Origin: CmP2 sp052084925
GTDB lineage: Bacteria > Actinomycetota > Actinomycetes > Actinomycetales > Micrococcaceae
Assembly: GCA_052084925.1 (NCBI GenBank)
Contig: JBQDEV010000001.1
Span: 310,001-374,000 of the forward strand
DNA: 64,000 bases
Reading direction: 5' to 3'
Below the pieces are notes generated by a model. The model was not told the DNA's origin, did no database searches, and saw only the letters and a program-made list of their open reading frames with translations. Of this stretch, positions 1 through 7,752 are shown piece by piece. Within the stretch, counting starts at the first letter, position 1; each line of letters opens with the position of its first letter. A program made the position numbers and the translations under genes.

Positions 1-1289
1 ACCAGCTGCTGCGCGGGCACACCGATCTTCTCGGCGAGACCTTCCAACGTGTCTGCAGACTGCAGGTAGTCGGGCAGCGGATCACCAGCCCGGTGTTCCA
101 GCACGCCGTAGCGCTCCAGATACGACTGGTCGAAGACGACGTGGGCCGGGGTGTTCAGGGTCTGGTTCTGGGCCGAATCCCAGGAGTGCAGCACGCGAGC
201 CAGATCGTTGTAGTTCTGCGATTCGTTGGCGAAGCGCTGGCCGTGCCGGTTCACCATGATGGATCCTGGCCCCTGGCGCTCGAACCGCAGCAGCGATCCG
301 ACCGGCTCACCATCACGCAGCGTGCCGGTGATCGACATCGGCGCCCACCAGGCTTCGCGGGTGCCACGCACCGCCGCCCCCACACGCTGGGCCATCTTCA
401 GTCCGTCGCCCGTGTTGGTGGGCGGGGAGCACATGGTGAACAGCCGCGAGGCGAGCATCGAGTCTGCCAGGTCGCGATCCCATTCGAATCCGCCGCTACC
501 CAGCATCACGGCGGTGGTGGCGGTGAATTCTTCGCCGGTCTCCAGCACGACGCCGGTGACGCGAAGGCCCGAGGTCGATTCCGATGTCGTCAGGCGCTGC
601 ACGCGGGAGTCGACGGCGAACCGTACGCCGTTCCGCACGCAGGCTGCCACCAGGCTGGCGACCAGGGCATGTCCCTTCGCTGCGTAGCCGTCGGCCTGCC
701 GCTGCTTCAGTTCGTCCCAGGGGAACCGGGTGAAGGCGCCCCATGCCTCGTATTCCTGCATGGTGAAGGGCAATCGGCCATCGGTGCGGATGTGCTCGAG
801 CAACTCGCCGAGGTGCTCACGGGCAGGGTAGAGAGCGGGTTCGATGGTGCGTCCTCCGGTGGCCGCGCCGGGCAGGTCCTGGCGATAGTCCGGGAAGTCA
901 TCGAGGAAGAGGAAGTCCAATCCGAGTTCGCGGTCCACGAAGCGCAGCATGTCGCCGCCATGATTCAGCGCAGCATCCCAAAGTTCGGTGCGCCCACGAG
1001 AGCGAGCGACGGCTTCCACATACGCTCGGCCCGCCTCCTTGGAATCGTCGAGGCCGGCGGCGCGGGCGTAATCGTTGTCGACCACCCAGAGCATGCCGCC
1101 GGATACCGCCGAGGTGCCGCCGAGCAGCTCGGCCTTCTCCAGAACGACGACGCGCAGACCGGCCTGGGACGCGGTGGCCGCGGCAGTCAGCGCGGCCGCA
1201 CCGGATCCGACGACGATGACGTCGACGTTCTGCGACGCGGACGAAACATCAGCGTCGGAGTGGTACTGCGGAGTTGAGAGGAATTTCAT
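1..1289 (-). CDS. FAD-dependent oxidoreductase, 3-ketosteroid dehydrogenase/fumarate reductase family (3' end outside window)
   Basis: This open frame runs off the left edge of the window, so only the first 429 residues are present. The ATG at 1289 is followed by a short polar leader and then a Rossmann FAD motif (VVGSGAAALTAA, near residues 30-41). Downstream are the E-K of the dinucleotide fold (VVVLEKAE) and the GGTSAVSGGMLWV segment typical of KstD and flavocytochrome-c-like dehydrogenases. Further on, NRHGQRFANES matches the substrate-domain signature of the same family. Such enzymes introduce or reduce C=C bonds next to a carbonyl in steroids or other cyclic ketones. The true substrate cannot be read here. 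It lies 118 bp downstream of an IclR gene on the same strand, and an operator-like GTTC-N4-GAAC site sits in that gap, so IclR control is inferred. Confidence 0.85.
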   Translation of the reverse strand, partial: MKFLSTPQYHSDADVSSASQNVDVIVVGSGAAALTAAATASQAGLRVVVLEKAELLGGTSAVSGGMLWVVDNDYARAAGLDDSKEAGRAYVEAVARSRGRTELWDAALNHGGDMLRFVDRELGLDFLFLDDFPDYRQDLPGAATGGRTIEPALYPAREHLGELLEHIRTDGRLPFTMQEYEAWGAFTRFPWDELKQRQADGYAAKGHALVASLVAACVRNGVRFAVDSRVQRLTTSESTSGLRVTGVVLETGEEFTATTAVMLGSGGFEWDRDLADSMLASRLFTMCSPPTNTGDGLKMAQRVGAAVRGTREAWWAPMSITGTLRDGEPVGSLLRFERQGPGSIMVNRHGQRFANESQNYNDLARVLHSWDSAQNQTLNTPAHVVFDQSYLERYGVLEHRAGDPLPDYLQSADTLEGLAEKIGVPAQQL

Positions 1290-1364
1290 CGGGCCTCCAG
1301 TGATCGGCGAGGAGAATTCCCCACAGCGTGGCCCACGTCACACTCAGCACCTAGAGGGTGATCC

Positions 1365-1376
1365 GTTCAACTGAAC
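1365..1376. promoter_or_regulatory. Probable IclR operator upstream of the flavoprotein gene
   Basis: A perfect inverted repeat, GTTC-AACT-GAAC, lies 75 bp upstream of the flavoprotein ATG. The half-sites and 4-bp spacing match a second site at 2241-2252 in the divergent IclR/SDR promoter region. On the minus strand the site is followed by a TAGGTG-like -10 hexamer. Binding by the IclR protein encoded at 1408-2196 is inferred. Confidence 0.5.
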
Positions 1377-1407
1377 ACACTGCCCCGACCAATGGAACAC
1401 CCAGGCG

Positions 1408-2196
1408 TCACTCCGCAGAGGACCGGCGCATCTTCGGCGTCTGCAATCGGATACCCAAGCGACGGCTCGTGGCTCGCGAGGCGAAGCGTAGCTGCGGCAC
1501 CACGACGTTGAGGTGCTCCTGCCCTCGCGTCGTGATGACGGTCAAGGCCGCGATCACGGAGCCGCCGTCCCCAAAAACGGGTACCGAGATCCCGCTGGAT
1601 TCGGGCACGATAATGCCCTCCATCGCGGCGAACCCCTCATGCCGTATCTGAGCGAAGAGCTGCCGCAGGGCCTCCGGTTCCACCACGGTGGTGTCCGTCA
1701 GCTTCTCGAGTCGACGACGGAGCATAAGCTCCTGCTGCTCCGCAGTACCGAACGCCGTGAGCACCAGCCCTGCCGAACAGGCATGAGCGGGCAGGCGCCC
1801 GGCCACCTCGGTGATATTGACGACGAGCTCATCCGGCGCCAGTCGCTCCACATAGAGCGCATCACTTCCATCCAGCACCGACAGGGAGATGTGCACGTGC
1901 AGCGACTGCAGCAGATCCTCCATGGGCGGCAGTGCGGCTTTACGCAGGTCGGACGCCTCGGCCCCGCGCGAGGCGATCTCCCAGAGGCGGTTGCCGTGCA
2001 TCCATCGGCCATCCAGATCGCGGACCATCAGCCCCTCGGCCTCCAGCTCGGTCAGCAAACGGTGCACCGTTGAGACGGGGAGTCCGGTTTCCCGGGCGAC
2101 GTCGCGCAGTCCACGGCTACGCGACCCCGGAGTGAACACGGAGAGAATGCGCACGGCACGGTGGATCACCGATTCGCCGGATGATGAATTGGCCAC
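1408..2196 (-). CDS. IclR family transcriptional regulator
   Basis: The protein has 262 residues, the normal size for the family. An N-terminal winged helix-turn-helix (VIHRAVRILSVF to TVHRLLTELEAEGLM, about residues 10-55) is followed by the C-terminal effector-binding GAF-like domain, which ends in conserved PVFGDGGSVIAALTV. The start is GTG, with AAGGAGG placed 6 nt upstream. It lies divergent from the SDR gene and upstream of the flavoprotein gene. Matched GTTC-N4-GAAC palindromes in front of both suggest that it controls them together. IclR proteins usually sense small aromatic or organic acids; the effector here is unknown. Confidence 0.9.
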   Translation of the reverse strand: MANSSSGESVIHRAVRILSVFTPGSRSRGLRDVARETGLPVSTVHRLLTELEAEGLMVRDLDGRWMHGNRLWEIASRGAEASDLRKAALPPMEDLLQSLHVHISLSVLDGSDALYVERLAPDELVVNITEVAGRLPAHACSAGLVLTAFGTAEQQELMLRRRLEKLTDTTVVEPEALRQLFAQIRHEGFAAMEGIIVPESSGISVPVFGDGGSVIAALTVITTRGQEHLNVVVPQLRFASRATSRRLGIRLQTPKMRRSSAE

Positions 2197-2240
2197 ACTC
2201 GCCTCCTTCCCGTCAGCGTACCGCGTTCGCCAGGAACTTT

Positions 2241-2252
2241 GTTCCGATGAAC
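2241..2252. promoter_or_regulatory. Probable IclR operator in the IclR/SDR divergent promoter
   Basis: GTTC-CGAT-GAAC, extendable to TGTTC/GAACA, lies 17 bp upstream of a TAGGGT -10 box (2270-2275) that would serve the SDR gene. An overlapping GGAAC-TTT-GTTCC repeat occurs at 2233-2245. The core matches the site at 1365-1376. The SDR start codon at 2300 has no clear Shine-Dalgarno sequence and only a short predicted leader. Confidence 0.5.
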
Positions 2253-2299
2253 AGAACAGCTCTCACCCGTAGGGTGCAGCTCCTTCTACCGTCATCGTC

Positions 2300-3118
2300 A
2301 TGACCTCTTCCACTGATTCCGCCGCACTCTCCGCACCCTCCGCATCGAACCTCGCCCCTCAGGGTCGCGTCGCCGGGAAGGTCGCGCTCATCTCGGGCGC
2401 CGCCCAGGGCATGGGCGGCTCCCATGCCCGGGTCTTGGCGGGCGAAGGCGCCATCGTCGTGATCGGCGACTTGCAGACAGAAGCGGCCCAGCAGCTCGCC
2501 GACGATATCAACGCCGCGCACGGCCGCACCGCCGCCCTTGGAACCTTCCTCGATGTCACGGACGTCGGGTCGTGGCAGGACGCCGTCGCCACGACCGTCA
2601 GCACGTTCGGCCAGCTGGACGTGCTGATCAACAACGCAGGAATCTACACTCCAGGGTCCGTGGAGCACGCGGAGATCGAACAATGGCAGCGCACGATCGA
2701 CATCGACCTCACCGGCACGTTCTACGGCATGAAAGCCGCCATCGGCGAGCTGAAGAAGCGTCCGTCGTCGTCGATCATCAACATCTCCTCCATCGCCGGA
2801 CTGGTTGGCTTCAAGAACCGCGCCGCGTACTCTGCCGCCAAGTGGGGCGTCCAAGGACTGACCAAAACCTCGGCCCTGGATTTCGGCGAATTCGGGGTGC
2901 GCGTCAATTCGGTCCACCCCGGCTCGGTCACCACCCCGCTGACGGCGGGCCTGAAACGCGGCTACGGGCAGATCCCCGCGGGACGGGCGGCCGAGGTCGA
3001 GGAGATCAGCGCGTTGGTGCTCTACCTGGCTAGCGACGAGTCCCGGTTCGTGAACGGAGCGTCCATCGCGATCGACGGCGGGGAGACCGCGGGCAACCAT
3101 CTGCGCCAGGACAGCTGA
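2300..3118 (+). CDS. Short-chain dehydrogenase/reductase (SDR), hydroxysteroid dehydrogenase-like
   Basis: This 272-residue classical SDR has a 22-residue polar N-terminal leader. The cofactor loop is GAAQGMG (residues 33-39), NNAG follows the fourth strand, and the catalytic Tyr and Lys lie in YSAAK (Tyr177, Lys181) with Ser in INISSIAG. The C-terminus has the usual NGASIAIDGG strand. The Asp after the second strand (VIGDLQ) suggests NAD rather than NADP. The overall pattern is that of 3-alpha/20-beta hydroxysteroid dehydrogenases and other cyclic alcohol dehydrogenases. It is followed 72 bp later by an aldehyde dehydrogenase, and a shared oxidative pathway under IclR control is likely. Substrate not determined. 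Confidence 0.9.
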   Translation: MTSSTDSAALSAPSASNLAPQGRVAGKVALISGAAQGMGGSHARVLAGEGAIVVIGDLQTEAAQQLADDINAAHGRTAALGTFLDVTDVGSWQDAVATTVSTFGQLDVLINNAGIYTPGSVEHAEIEQWQRTIDIDLTGTFYGMKAAIGELKKRPSSSIINISSIAGLVGFKNRAAYSAAKWGVQGLTKTSALDFGEFGVRVNSVHPGSVTTPLTAGLKRGYGQIPAGRAAEVEEISALVLYLASDESRFVNGASIAIDGGETAGNHLRQDS

Positions 3119-3142
3119 TGACGACGGTTTTCCTCCCGGCTG

Positions 3143-3164
3143 AATCACTCACCCTAGAGTGATT
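3143..3164. promoter_or_regulatory. Inverted repeat and -10 region upstream of the aldehyde dehydrogenase
   Basis: Eight-bp arms AATCACTC and GAGTGATT are separated by six bases, and TAGAGT inside the repeat looks like an actinobacterial -10 box. The repeat lies 26 bp before the chosen ATG. It may be an operator or a weak attenuator, and the ALDH therefore probably has its own promoter as well as read-through from the SDR gene. Confidence 0.4.
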
Positions 3165-3190
3165 GGAACGTGATGGGGCACACTGGGAGC

Positions 3191-4648
3191 ATGACGCTTC
3201 TTGATTCCTCCCTCTGGTCCGACAAGATCTTCACCGGCAGCTGGACGGACGGCTCCGACACCCCGATCAACATCCTGAATCCGGCCGACGGCACAGTGCT
3301 GGGTCGCACCGGCATGGCTTCCGCCGACGACATGCGCGCCGCCGCACGTTCGGCCGCCGCCGCCCAGAAAGAGTGGGCGAAGGCCAAGCCTGCGCAGCGC
3401 GCCGCAGTACTGCGCCGGGCGGGCCAGATCTTCGAGGACAACGCCGCCGAGCTCACCGGCTGGGTGCAGCGCGAGACCGGCGCGATCCCGGCCAAGGCCG
3501 GACTCGAGATCCACGTGGCCGCGAACGAGTGCTTCGACGCTGCCGCACTCCCCCACCACTCCATGGGTGATGTGCTGACCTCCGACGAGGATCACTGGTC
3601 GTTCGCGCGCCGGTTGCCGGTGGGGGTGGTCGGGGTGATCTCCCCGTTCAACTTCCCGCTGATCCTCTCGATCCGCTCCGTGGTGCCTGCCCTGGCGCTG
3701 GGCAATGCCGTGGTGCTGAAGCCGGATCCGCGCACCCCGGTCTCCGGTGGCGTGATGATCGCCCGGGCCCTGGAAGAAGCCGGGCTGCCGGCGGGGGTGT
3801 TCCAGATGCTGCCGGGCGGGGCCGAAGCCGGTGCCGTGCTGACCGAGGCGCCGGAAATTTCTGTCGTCTCCTTCACCGGGTCCACCGCCGCAGGCCGTAA
3901 GGTCGGCGAAGCCGCGGGCCGGAACCTGAAGCGCGTGCACCTGGAGCTCGGCGGCAACAACGCTACCGTGGTGCTCCCCGGTGCTGACGTGGCCAAGGCC
4001 GCTTCGGCCGGCGCATTCGGCTCCTTCCTGCATCAGGGCCAGGTGTGCATGACCACCGGGCGTCACCTGGTACACGAGTCGATTGCGGACGAATACGTGG
4101 CAGCCCTGAAGGAGAAGGCCGAGCACCTGCCCGTGGGAGATCCAACGCACGAAAACATTGCACTCGGACCGATCATCGACGAGAAGCAGCGCGACAATAT
4201 CGACCGGATCGTGCGCGAGGCCAAGGACGCCGGTGGCAACATCGTGGCCGGCGGCACCTACGAGAACCTGTTCTACTCCCCCACCGTGATCACTGACCTC
4301 ACCGAGGACAACCCGGCCTGGGCGGAGGAGATCTTCGGCCCAGTCGCCCCGGTGCGCACCTTCTCCACCGTGGAGGAGGCCGCGGAGATCGTGAACGCTT
4401 CCGAGTACGGTCTCTCGGTGGGCATTCTCGGCGACGTCGGCGAAGCAATGAAGCTGGCGGATCTGGTGCGCTCCGGCAAGGTGCATATCAACGAGCAGAC
4501 CGTTTCGGATGAGTCCAACGCGCCCTTCGGCGGGTTCGGGGATTCCGGCAACGGCTCCCGCTTCGGCGGCTACGGTGCCAACATCGAGGCGTTCACCGAG
4601 ATCCAGTGGCTCACGGTGCGCCCCGACATTGCCCCCTACCCGTTCTAA
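3191..4648 (+). CDS. NAD(P)-dependent aldehyde dehydrogenase, benzaldehyde/vanillin dehydrogenase-like
   Basis: The protein has 485 residues from the ATG at 3191. Upstream GTG/ATG codons at 3170-3173 are possible starts but add only seven unconserved residues and sit on the predicted transcription start. The catalytic base is Glu252 in LELGGNN and the nucleophile is Cys286 in GQVCM. A PFNFPL segment and an EEIFGPV motif confirm the ALDH superfamily. The N-terminus MTLLDSSLWSDKIF and overall layout resemble XylC-type benzaldehyde and vanillin dehydrogenases, which oxidise aromatic aldehydes to acids. It follows an SDR that could supply the aldehyde from an alcohol. The exact aldehyde is inferred, not shown. 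Confidence 0.88.
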   Translation: MTLLDSSLWSDKIFTGSWTDGSDTPINILNPADGTVLGRTGMASADDMRAAARSAAAAQKEWAKAKPAQRAAVLRRAGQIFEDNAAELTGWVQRETGAIPAKAGLEIHVAANECFDAAALPHHSMGDVLTSDEDHWSFARRLPVGVVGVISPFNFPLILSIRSVVPALALGNAVVLKPDPRTPVSGGVMIARALEEAGLPAGVFQMLPGGAEAGAVLTEAPEISVVSFTGSTAAGRKVGEAAGRNLKRVHLELGGNNATVVLPGADVAKAASAGAFGSFLHQGQVCMTTGRHLVHESIADEYVAALKEKAEHLPVGDPTHENIALGPIIDEKQRDNIDRIVREAKDAGGNIVAGGTYENLFYSPTVITDLTEDNPAWAEEIFGPVAPVRTFSTVEEAAEIVNASEYGLSVGILGDVGEAMKLADLVRSGKVHINEQTVSDESNAPFGGFGDSGNGSRFGGYGANIEAFTEIQWLTVRPDIAPYPF

Positions 4649-5724
4649 GCCGAGGCGTCGTCGTCGTGGTTCTCCTCGCGGGTGTAGCGGCGCTGGCGCT
4701 CGCGCTGACCGTGGGTGATCCGGCGCAGGTCGGTCTCGGAATCGAAGCCTGAACCGAGTGCGCCGGCCACCGTGCCCATGGCCGCGGAGAGCCAGGCGAT
4801 GTCGAGATAGTTGCTGAACCGGGCGTCTTTCCCGAGGATTTCGGACATGAACCCGGGGTCGATCACGATGAGGGCGCCCACCAGGATCACCACCACCAGC
4901 AGGGCGTAGAGCGCGAACATGCACAGCGCCAGGGTGAGCACCGTGGAGAGATTGTAGTAGAGCACCACCCGCGAGAGGCTCTCCCGCTTCGGGCGGTCCC
5001 ACAGCCCGTTGCTGAGAATCAGCCAGGCACCCATCGCGGTCATGGCGGTCAGCCCGATGGCGAGCAGCCGGGTGGTGCTCAGCGCATCCGACATCTGCCA
5101 GATCGAGTGATAGAAGATGCCGAAGGCGCCGGTGGCAGAGGCGGCAGCGAGCGCGCGCGAGAGTTTCGGTGCGGTGCGCCAGGGGTCGTTGGCCATGGTC
5201 ATTCCGGCCACGGTGCGCGGAGCTCCGGTGAACGTGTGCGCGTGCAGGGCGTAGCTGCCGTCCCTGCGTGACCACTGGCTCCAGCGCAGCGTGTAGCGGC
5301 GCGGGGTCGGGATCCGATCGCCCGGGGCGACCCGCAGCACGGCGTCGACCAGCACCCGCAGCATCCGCCGCTTCGTCACCCAGGCCCCGAAGGTGGGGCA
5401 GGAGAGCACCCCCACCCGATGCTCGGGGAAGATCTCCGCCATCAGCGGCTTGGACTCGCTGTGGCGGGGGATCTCGGTGAGCAGCAGGATCACGTCCACG
5501 TTCTCGTATTCCTCCGCGAGGGCGTGGGCGTCGGAGTACTCCAGCACGTTGTCGGGGTCGATCCGGATCATCTCGGTGCGCGCGGAGACCTCGGCGTCGC
5601 GCCCCAGCAGCTCGGTCAGCGTGGCCTCCAGCTGCGCGCGGATGCTGGTGGCGCGACGGGTGGGCAGCCCCGGGTCGGCGACCAGCAGCACGTGCAGCGG
5701 CGCCGGTGCAGCAGAAGATCCCAT
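4645..5724 (-). CDS. Membrane protein of unknown function with N-terminal soluble domain
   Basis: A 359-residue protein. The first 140 residues form a soluble alpha/beta domain (LHVLLVADPGLPTRR, VDVILLLTEIPRH, VGVLSCPTFGAW). Four or five hydrophobic helices follow between about residues 185 and 335, and a charged tail (REENHDDDASA) ends the protein. I do not recognise a family. Its stop codon overlaps the stop of the convergent aldehyde dehydrogenase gene by four bases. It lies divergent from an MFS gene with 132 bp between them, including a run of eight G's. Coding is supported by its strong third-position GC and full length. Confidence 0.75.
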   Translation of the reverse strand: MGSSAAPAPLHVLLVADPGLPTRRATSIRAQLEATLTELLGRDAEVSARTEMIRIDPDNVLEYSDAHALAEEYENVDVILLLTEIPRHSESKPLMAEIFPEHRVGVLSCPTFGAWVTKRRMLRVLVDAVLRVAPGDRIPTPRRYTLRWSQWSRRDGSYALHAHTFTGAPRTVAGMTMANDPWRTAPKLSRALAAASATGAFGIFYHSIWQMSDALSTTRLLAIGLTAMTAMGAWLILSNGLWDRPKRESLSRVVLYYNLSTVLTLALCMFALYALLVVVILVGALIVIDPGFMSEILGKDARFSNYLDIAWLSAAMGTVAGALGSGFDSETDLRRITHGQRERQRRYTREENHDDDASA

Positions 5725-5856
5725 GGGGAACGAGCCTAATGTGCGGATCTAACGTCGTACAAGAGCTCTCGCCCGGGGGGGGATCTACACCGGGTCTTTA
5801 GGTCGCTTACCTGCACATTGCCCCGCTGATGCGCCACAGAGCCCTAGGCTGAGCGG

Positions 5857-7023
5857 GTGACCACCCATGACGACGCCGCCACCTACCGCCGCCCTCCCCT
5901 CGCCATCTCCCTGGCCGCACTCACCTCCAGCGTGGACCGGTTCGGCATCTCCCCGCTGCTGATGTTCATCGCTGTCGATTTCGGAGTCTCCCTGGCCGGA
6001 TCCGTCGCCGTCGCCTCCGTGTACTTCCTCTGCTACGGGCTCAGCCAGCCGGTGTGGGGCCTGCTCTCCGACGCCCTCGGCCGGCTGCCCGTCATGCGGA
6101 TCGCGCTCATCGGCGCCGTGCTCGGCTCCCTCGCGTCGATCCTCGCGCCCGGGCTGCTCACCCTCACCCTGGCGCGGGCAGGCACAGGCGCGTTCTTCGG
6201 TGCCGTGGTCCCCGCCTCGATCACCTACGTCGGGGACACCTCGACGCCGCGGCACCGGCAGTCCGCGCTCTCGGATCTGATGGCCGCCATCGCGGTGGGC
6301 ACCGCCCTGGCCACCGCCGCGGCCGGGCTGGTAGGCCAGTGGCTGGACTGGCGCGTGATGTTTGCCGTCTCCGCTGGACTCGCCCTGGTGAGTCTCGTTC
6401 CGCTGCTGCGGCTGCCGGAGCCGGAGCGCGAGCCTGGGGTCTCGATCGCCCGGGGCATGGCGCTGTTCTTCCGCGAACGCTGGGCACTGCTGGTCGTGAT
6501 GCTGGCATTCGTGGAGGGGGCACTCGTGCTCGGCCTGCTGACCCTGTTGGCTCCGGCACTGGAGCACCAGGGCGTGTCCCCCGGCGCCGCGGGACTCTCC
6601 GTGGCCGTGTACGGCCTGGCCACCATCCTCGTCAGCCGCGGAGTGCGCCCGCTCACCGCGCGCTGGTCACCGGCCCGGATCATCGGGGCGGGCGGAACCT
6701 GCCTCACCCTGGGACTGGGGGTGGTGGCGCTGCACCTGTCTGTGCCCACGGTGATGGCCGCGGCCTTGCTGTTCGGCGCGACCTGGGCGCTGATGCACAC
6801 CTCGCTTCAGGCGTGGATCACCGAGGTCGTTCCGGCAGCGCGCGGGCTATCAGTCGCATTTTTCGCCGGATGCCTCTTCGCCGGCAGCGCGGCGGGTACC
6901 GCCCTGGCCGGCCCGCTGGCCGAAGCCGGTCACTGGAGCCTGCTCTTCGGGGCAGCCGCCGTATGCGCCCTCGTGCTCACGGTTGCCGCCACCATCGCCC
7001 GGGCCCGCTACCGGAGGGACTGA
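5857..7023 (+). CDS. MFS transporter, probable drug/metabolite exporter
   Basis: This 388-residue protein has about twelve hydrophobic helices. The loop 2-3 signature G-L-L-S-D-A-L-G-R is the DHA1-type MFS motif (GxLaDrxGrkxxl). The start is GTG at 5857. A TAGGCT hexamer at 5843-5848 ends eight bases before it, so the mRNA is probably leaderless or nearly so, which is common in actinobacteria. The short size fits 12-TM exporters of small hydrophobic compounds or sugars. No substrate can be assigned, and no dedicated regulator lies beside it. Confidence 0.85.
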   Translation: MTTHDDAATYRRPPLAISLAALTSSVDRFGISPLLMFIAVDFGVSLAGSVAVASVYFLCYGLSQPVWGLLSDALGRLPVMRIALIGAVLGSLASILAPGLLTLTLARAGTGAFFGAVVPASITYVGDTSTPRHRQSALSDLMAAIAVGTALATAAAGLVGQWLDWRVMFAVSAGLALVSLVPLLRLPEPEREPGVSIARGMALFFRERWALLVVMLAFVEGALVLGLLTLLAPALEHQGVSPGAAGLSVAVYGLATILVSRGVRPLTARWSPARIIGAGGTCLTLGLGVVALHLSVPTVMAAALLFGATWALMHTSLQAWITEVVPAARGLSVAFFAGCLFAGSAAGTALAGPLAEAGHWSLLFGAAAVCALVLTVAATIARARYRRD

Positions 7024-7063
7024 CCAGGATCAGTTGGCCCCGGTCGATGACATCAGGCGGTAT

Positions 7064-7079
7064 GTAATACTTGTATTAC
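7064..7079. promoter_or_regulatory. Perfect inverted repeat, probable toxin-antitoxin autoregulatory operator
   Basis: GTAATAC-TT-GTATTAC is a perfect 7-bp inverted repeat placed 21 bp before the antitoxin ATG and overlapping a TATGTAATA-like promoter region. AbrB-fold antitoxins typically bind such a site in their own promoter with the toxin as co-repressor. The repeat also explains why the in-frame TTG at 7071 is unlikely to be the start codon. Confidence 0.6.
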
Positions 7080-7100
7080 GTAGTAGACAGGAGGGATGAG

Positions 7101-7328
7101 ATGCGGCTCAACAGTAAAGGCCAAGTAACCATTCCGGCGTCGCTCAGACATCGATACGGCTTCTTCGAAGGAGATGAAGTCGACGTCATCGAAGATGGAA
7201 CCACACTGCGAATAGTGCACTCATCAGGTGAGACGACTCGCGGTGGCCGCTTGGTTGAACGCATGCGGGGTCGAGCCACGACGGGGCAGACGACAGACGA
7301 GCTGATGGCATTGCTTCGTCATGAGTGA
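7101..7328 (+). CDS. vapB: AbrB/MazE-fold antitoxin of a VapBC-type pair
   Basis: The 75-residue protein begins at the ATG at 7101, with AGGAGGG at 7089-7095. The N-terminus (MRLNSKGQVTIPASLRHRYGF, split by the swapped-hairpin fold) is the standard SpoVT/AbrB DNA-binding domain, with GDEVDVIEDG as its second hairpin. The C-terminal half is the flexible toxin-neutralising tail. Its last eight bases overlap the toxin start, so the two are translationally coupled. The region has lower GC than its neighbours, consistent with recent acquisition of a small mobile toxin-antitoxin module. Confidence 0.85.
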   Translation: MRLNSKGQVTIPASLRHRYGFFEGDEVDVIEDGTTLRIVHSSGETTRGGRLVERMRGRATTGQTTDELMALLRHE

Positions 7329-7728
7329 AGTGACACTCGTCGATAGCAATGTCTTGCTCGACGTCCTCACCGATGACCCGACCTGGTCCCCTTGGTCCAG
7401 TACGACGCTTCAGGAAGCCATCGATCACGGTCCAGTCGTCATCAACCCGATCATCTACGCCGAGATCTCGATTGGCTTCGACCGGATAGAGGATCTCGAC
7501 GAAGCCGTGCCAGCACACTACTTCACTCGCGAGCCTCTCCCCTGGGCCGCTGGATTCATCGCAGGTAAGGCCTTTTTCTCGTACCGTCGAAACGGCGGAA
7601 TCCGCCTGAGCCCTTTACCTGATTTCTACATTGGAGCCCACGCAGCCGTCTCTGGTCATCGACTTCTTACCAGGGACCGTGCTCGATACGAGACTTATTT
7701 TCCCAGCGTCGACCTCGTTACACCGTGA
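7321..7728 (+). CDS. vapC: PIN-domain ribonuclease toxin (VapC-like)
   Basis: This 135-residue PIN domain starts LVDSNVLLDVLTDDPTW, providing the first catalytic Asp. A Glu follows in NPIIYAEISIGF, and a late acidic cluster lies in PLPDFYIGAHAAVSGHRLLTRDRARYETYFP. Together these give the four-acid metal site of VapC-type ribonucleases. The protein would cleave RNA when freed from the antitoxin encoded just upstream. The toxin start overlaps the antitoxin stop (ATGAGTGA). The protein looks intact, with no frameshift. Confidence 0.88.
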   Translation: MSEVTLVDSNVLLDVLTDDPTWSPWSSTTLQEAIDHGPVVINPIIYAEISIGFDRIEDLDEAVPAHYFTREPLPWAAGFIAGKAFFSYRRNGGIRLSPLPDFYIGAHAAVSGHRLLTRDRARYETYFPSVDLVTP

Positions 7729-7752
7729 CAGCGCTCCAAGCTTCATCTCTCC

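Noticed and set aside
93..1277. A 394-codon plus-strand frame at the window start
   Set aside because: It is antisense to the flavoprotein, whose minus-strand frame has FAD motifs and the correct family pattern. The plus-strand frame has no recognisable domain.
3149..5275. A 708-codon open frame on the minus strand
   Set aside because: It runs antisense through the clearly recognisable aldehyde dehydrogenase and into the membrane protein gene. Its translation is Arg/Gly/His-rich with no domain, typical of a high-GC shadow frame.
5776..5783. Run of eight G's as a phase-variation tract
   Set aside because: It lies between two divergent genes, not within a start region or a frame, and a single tract in a GC-rich gap is not strong evidence.
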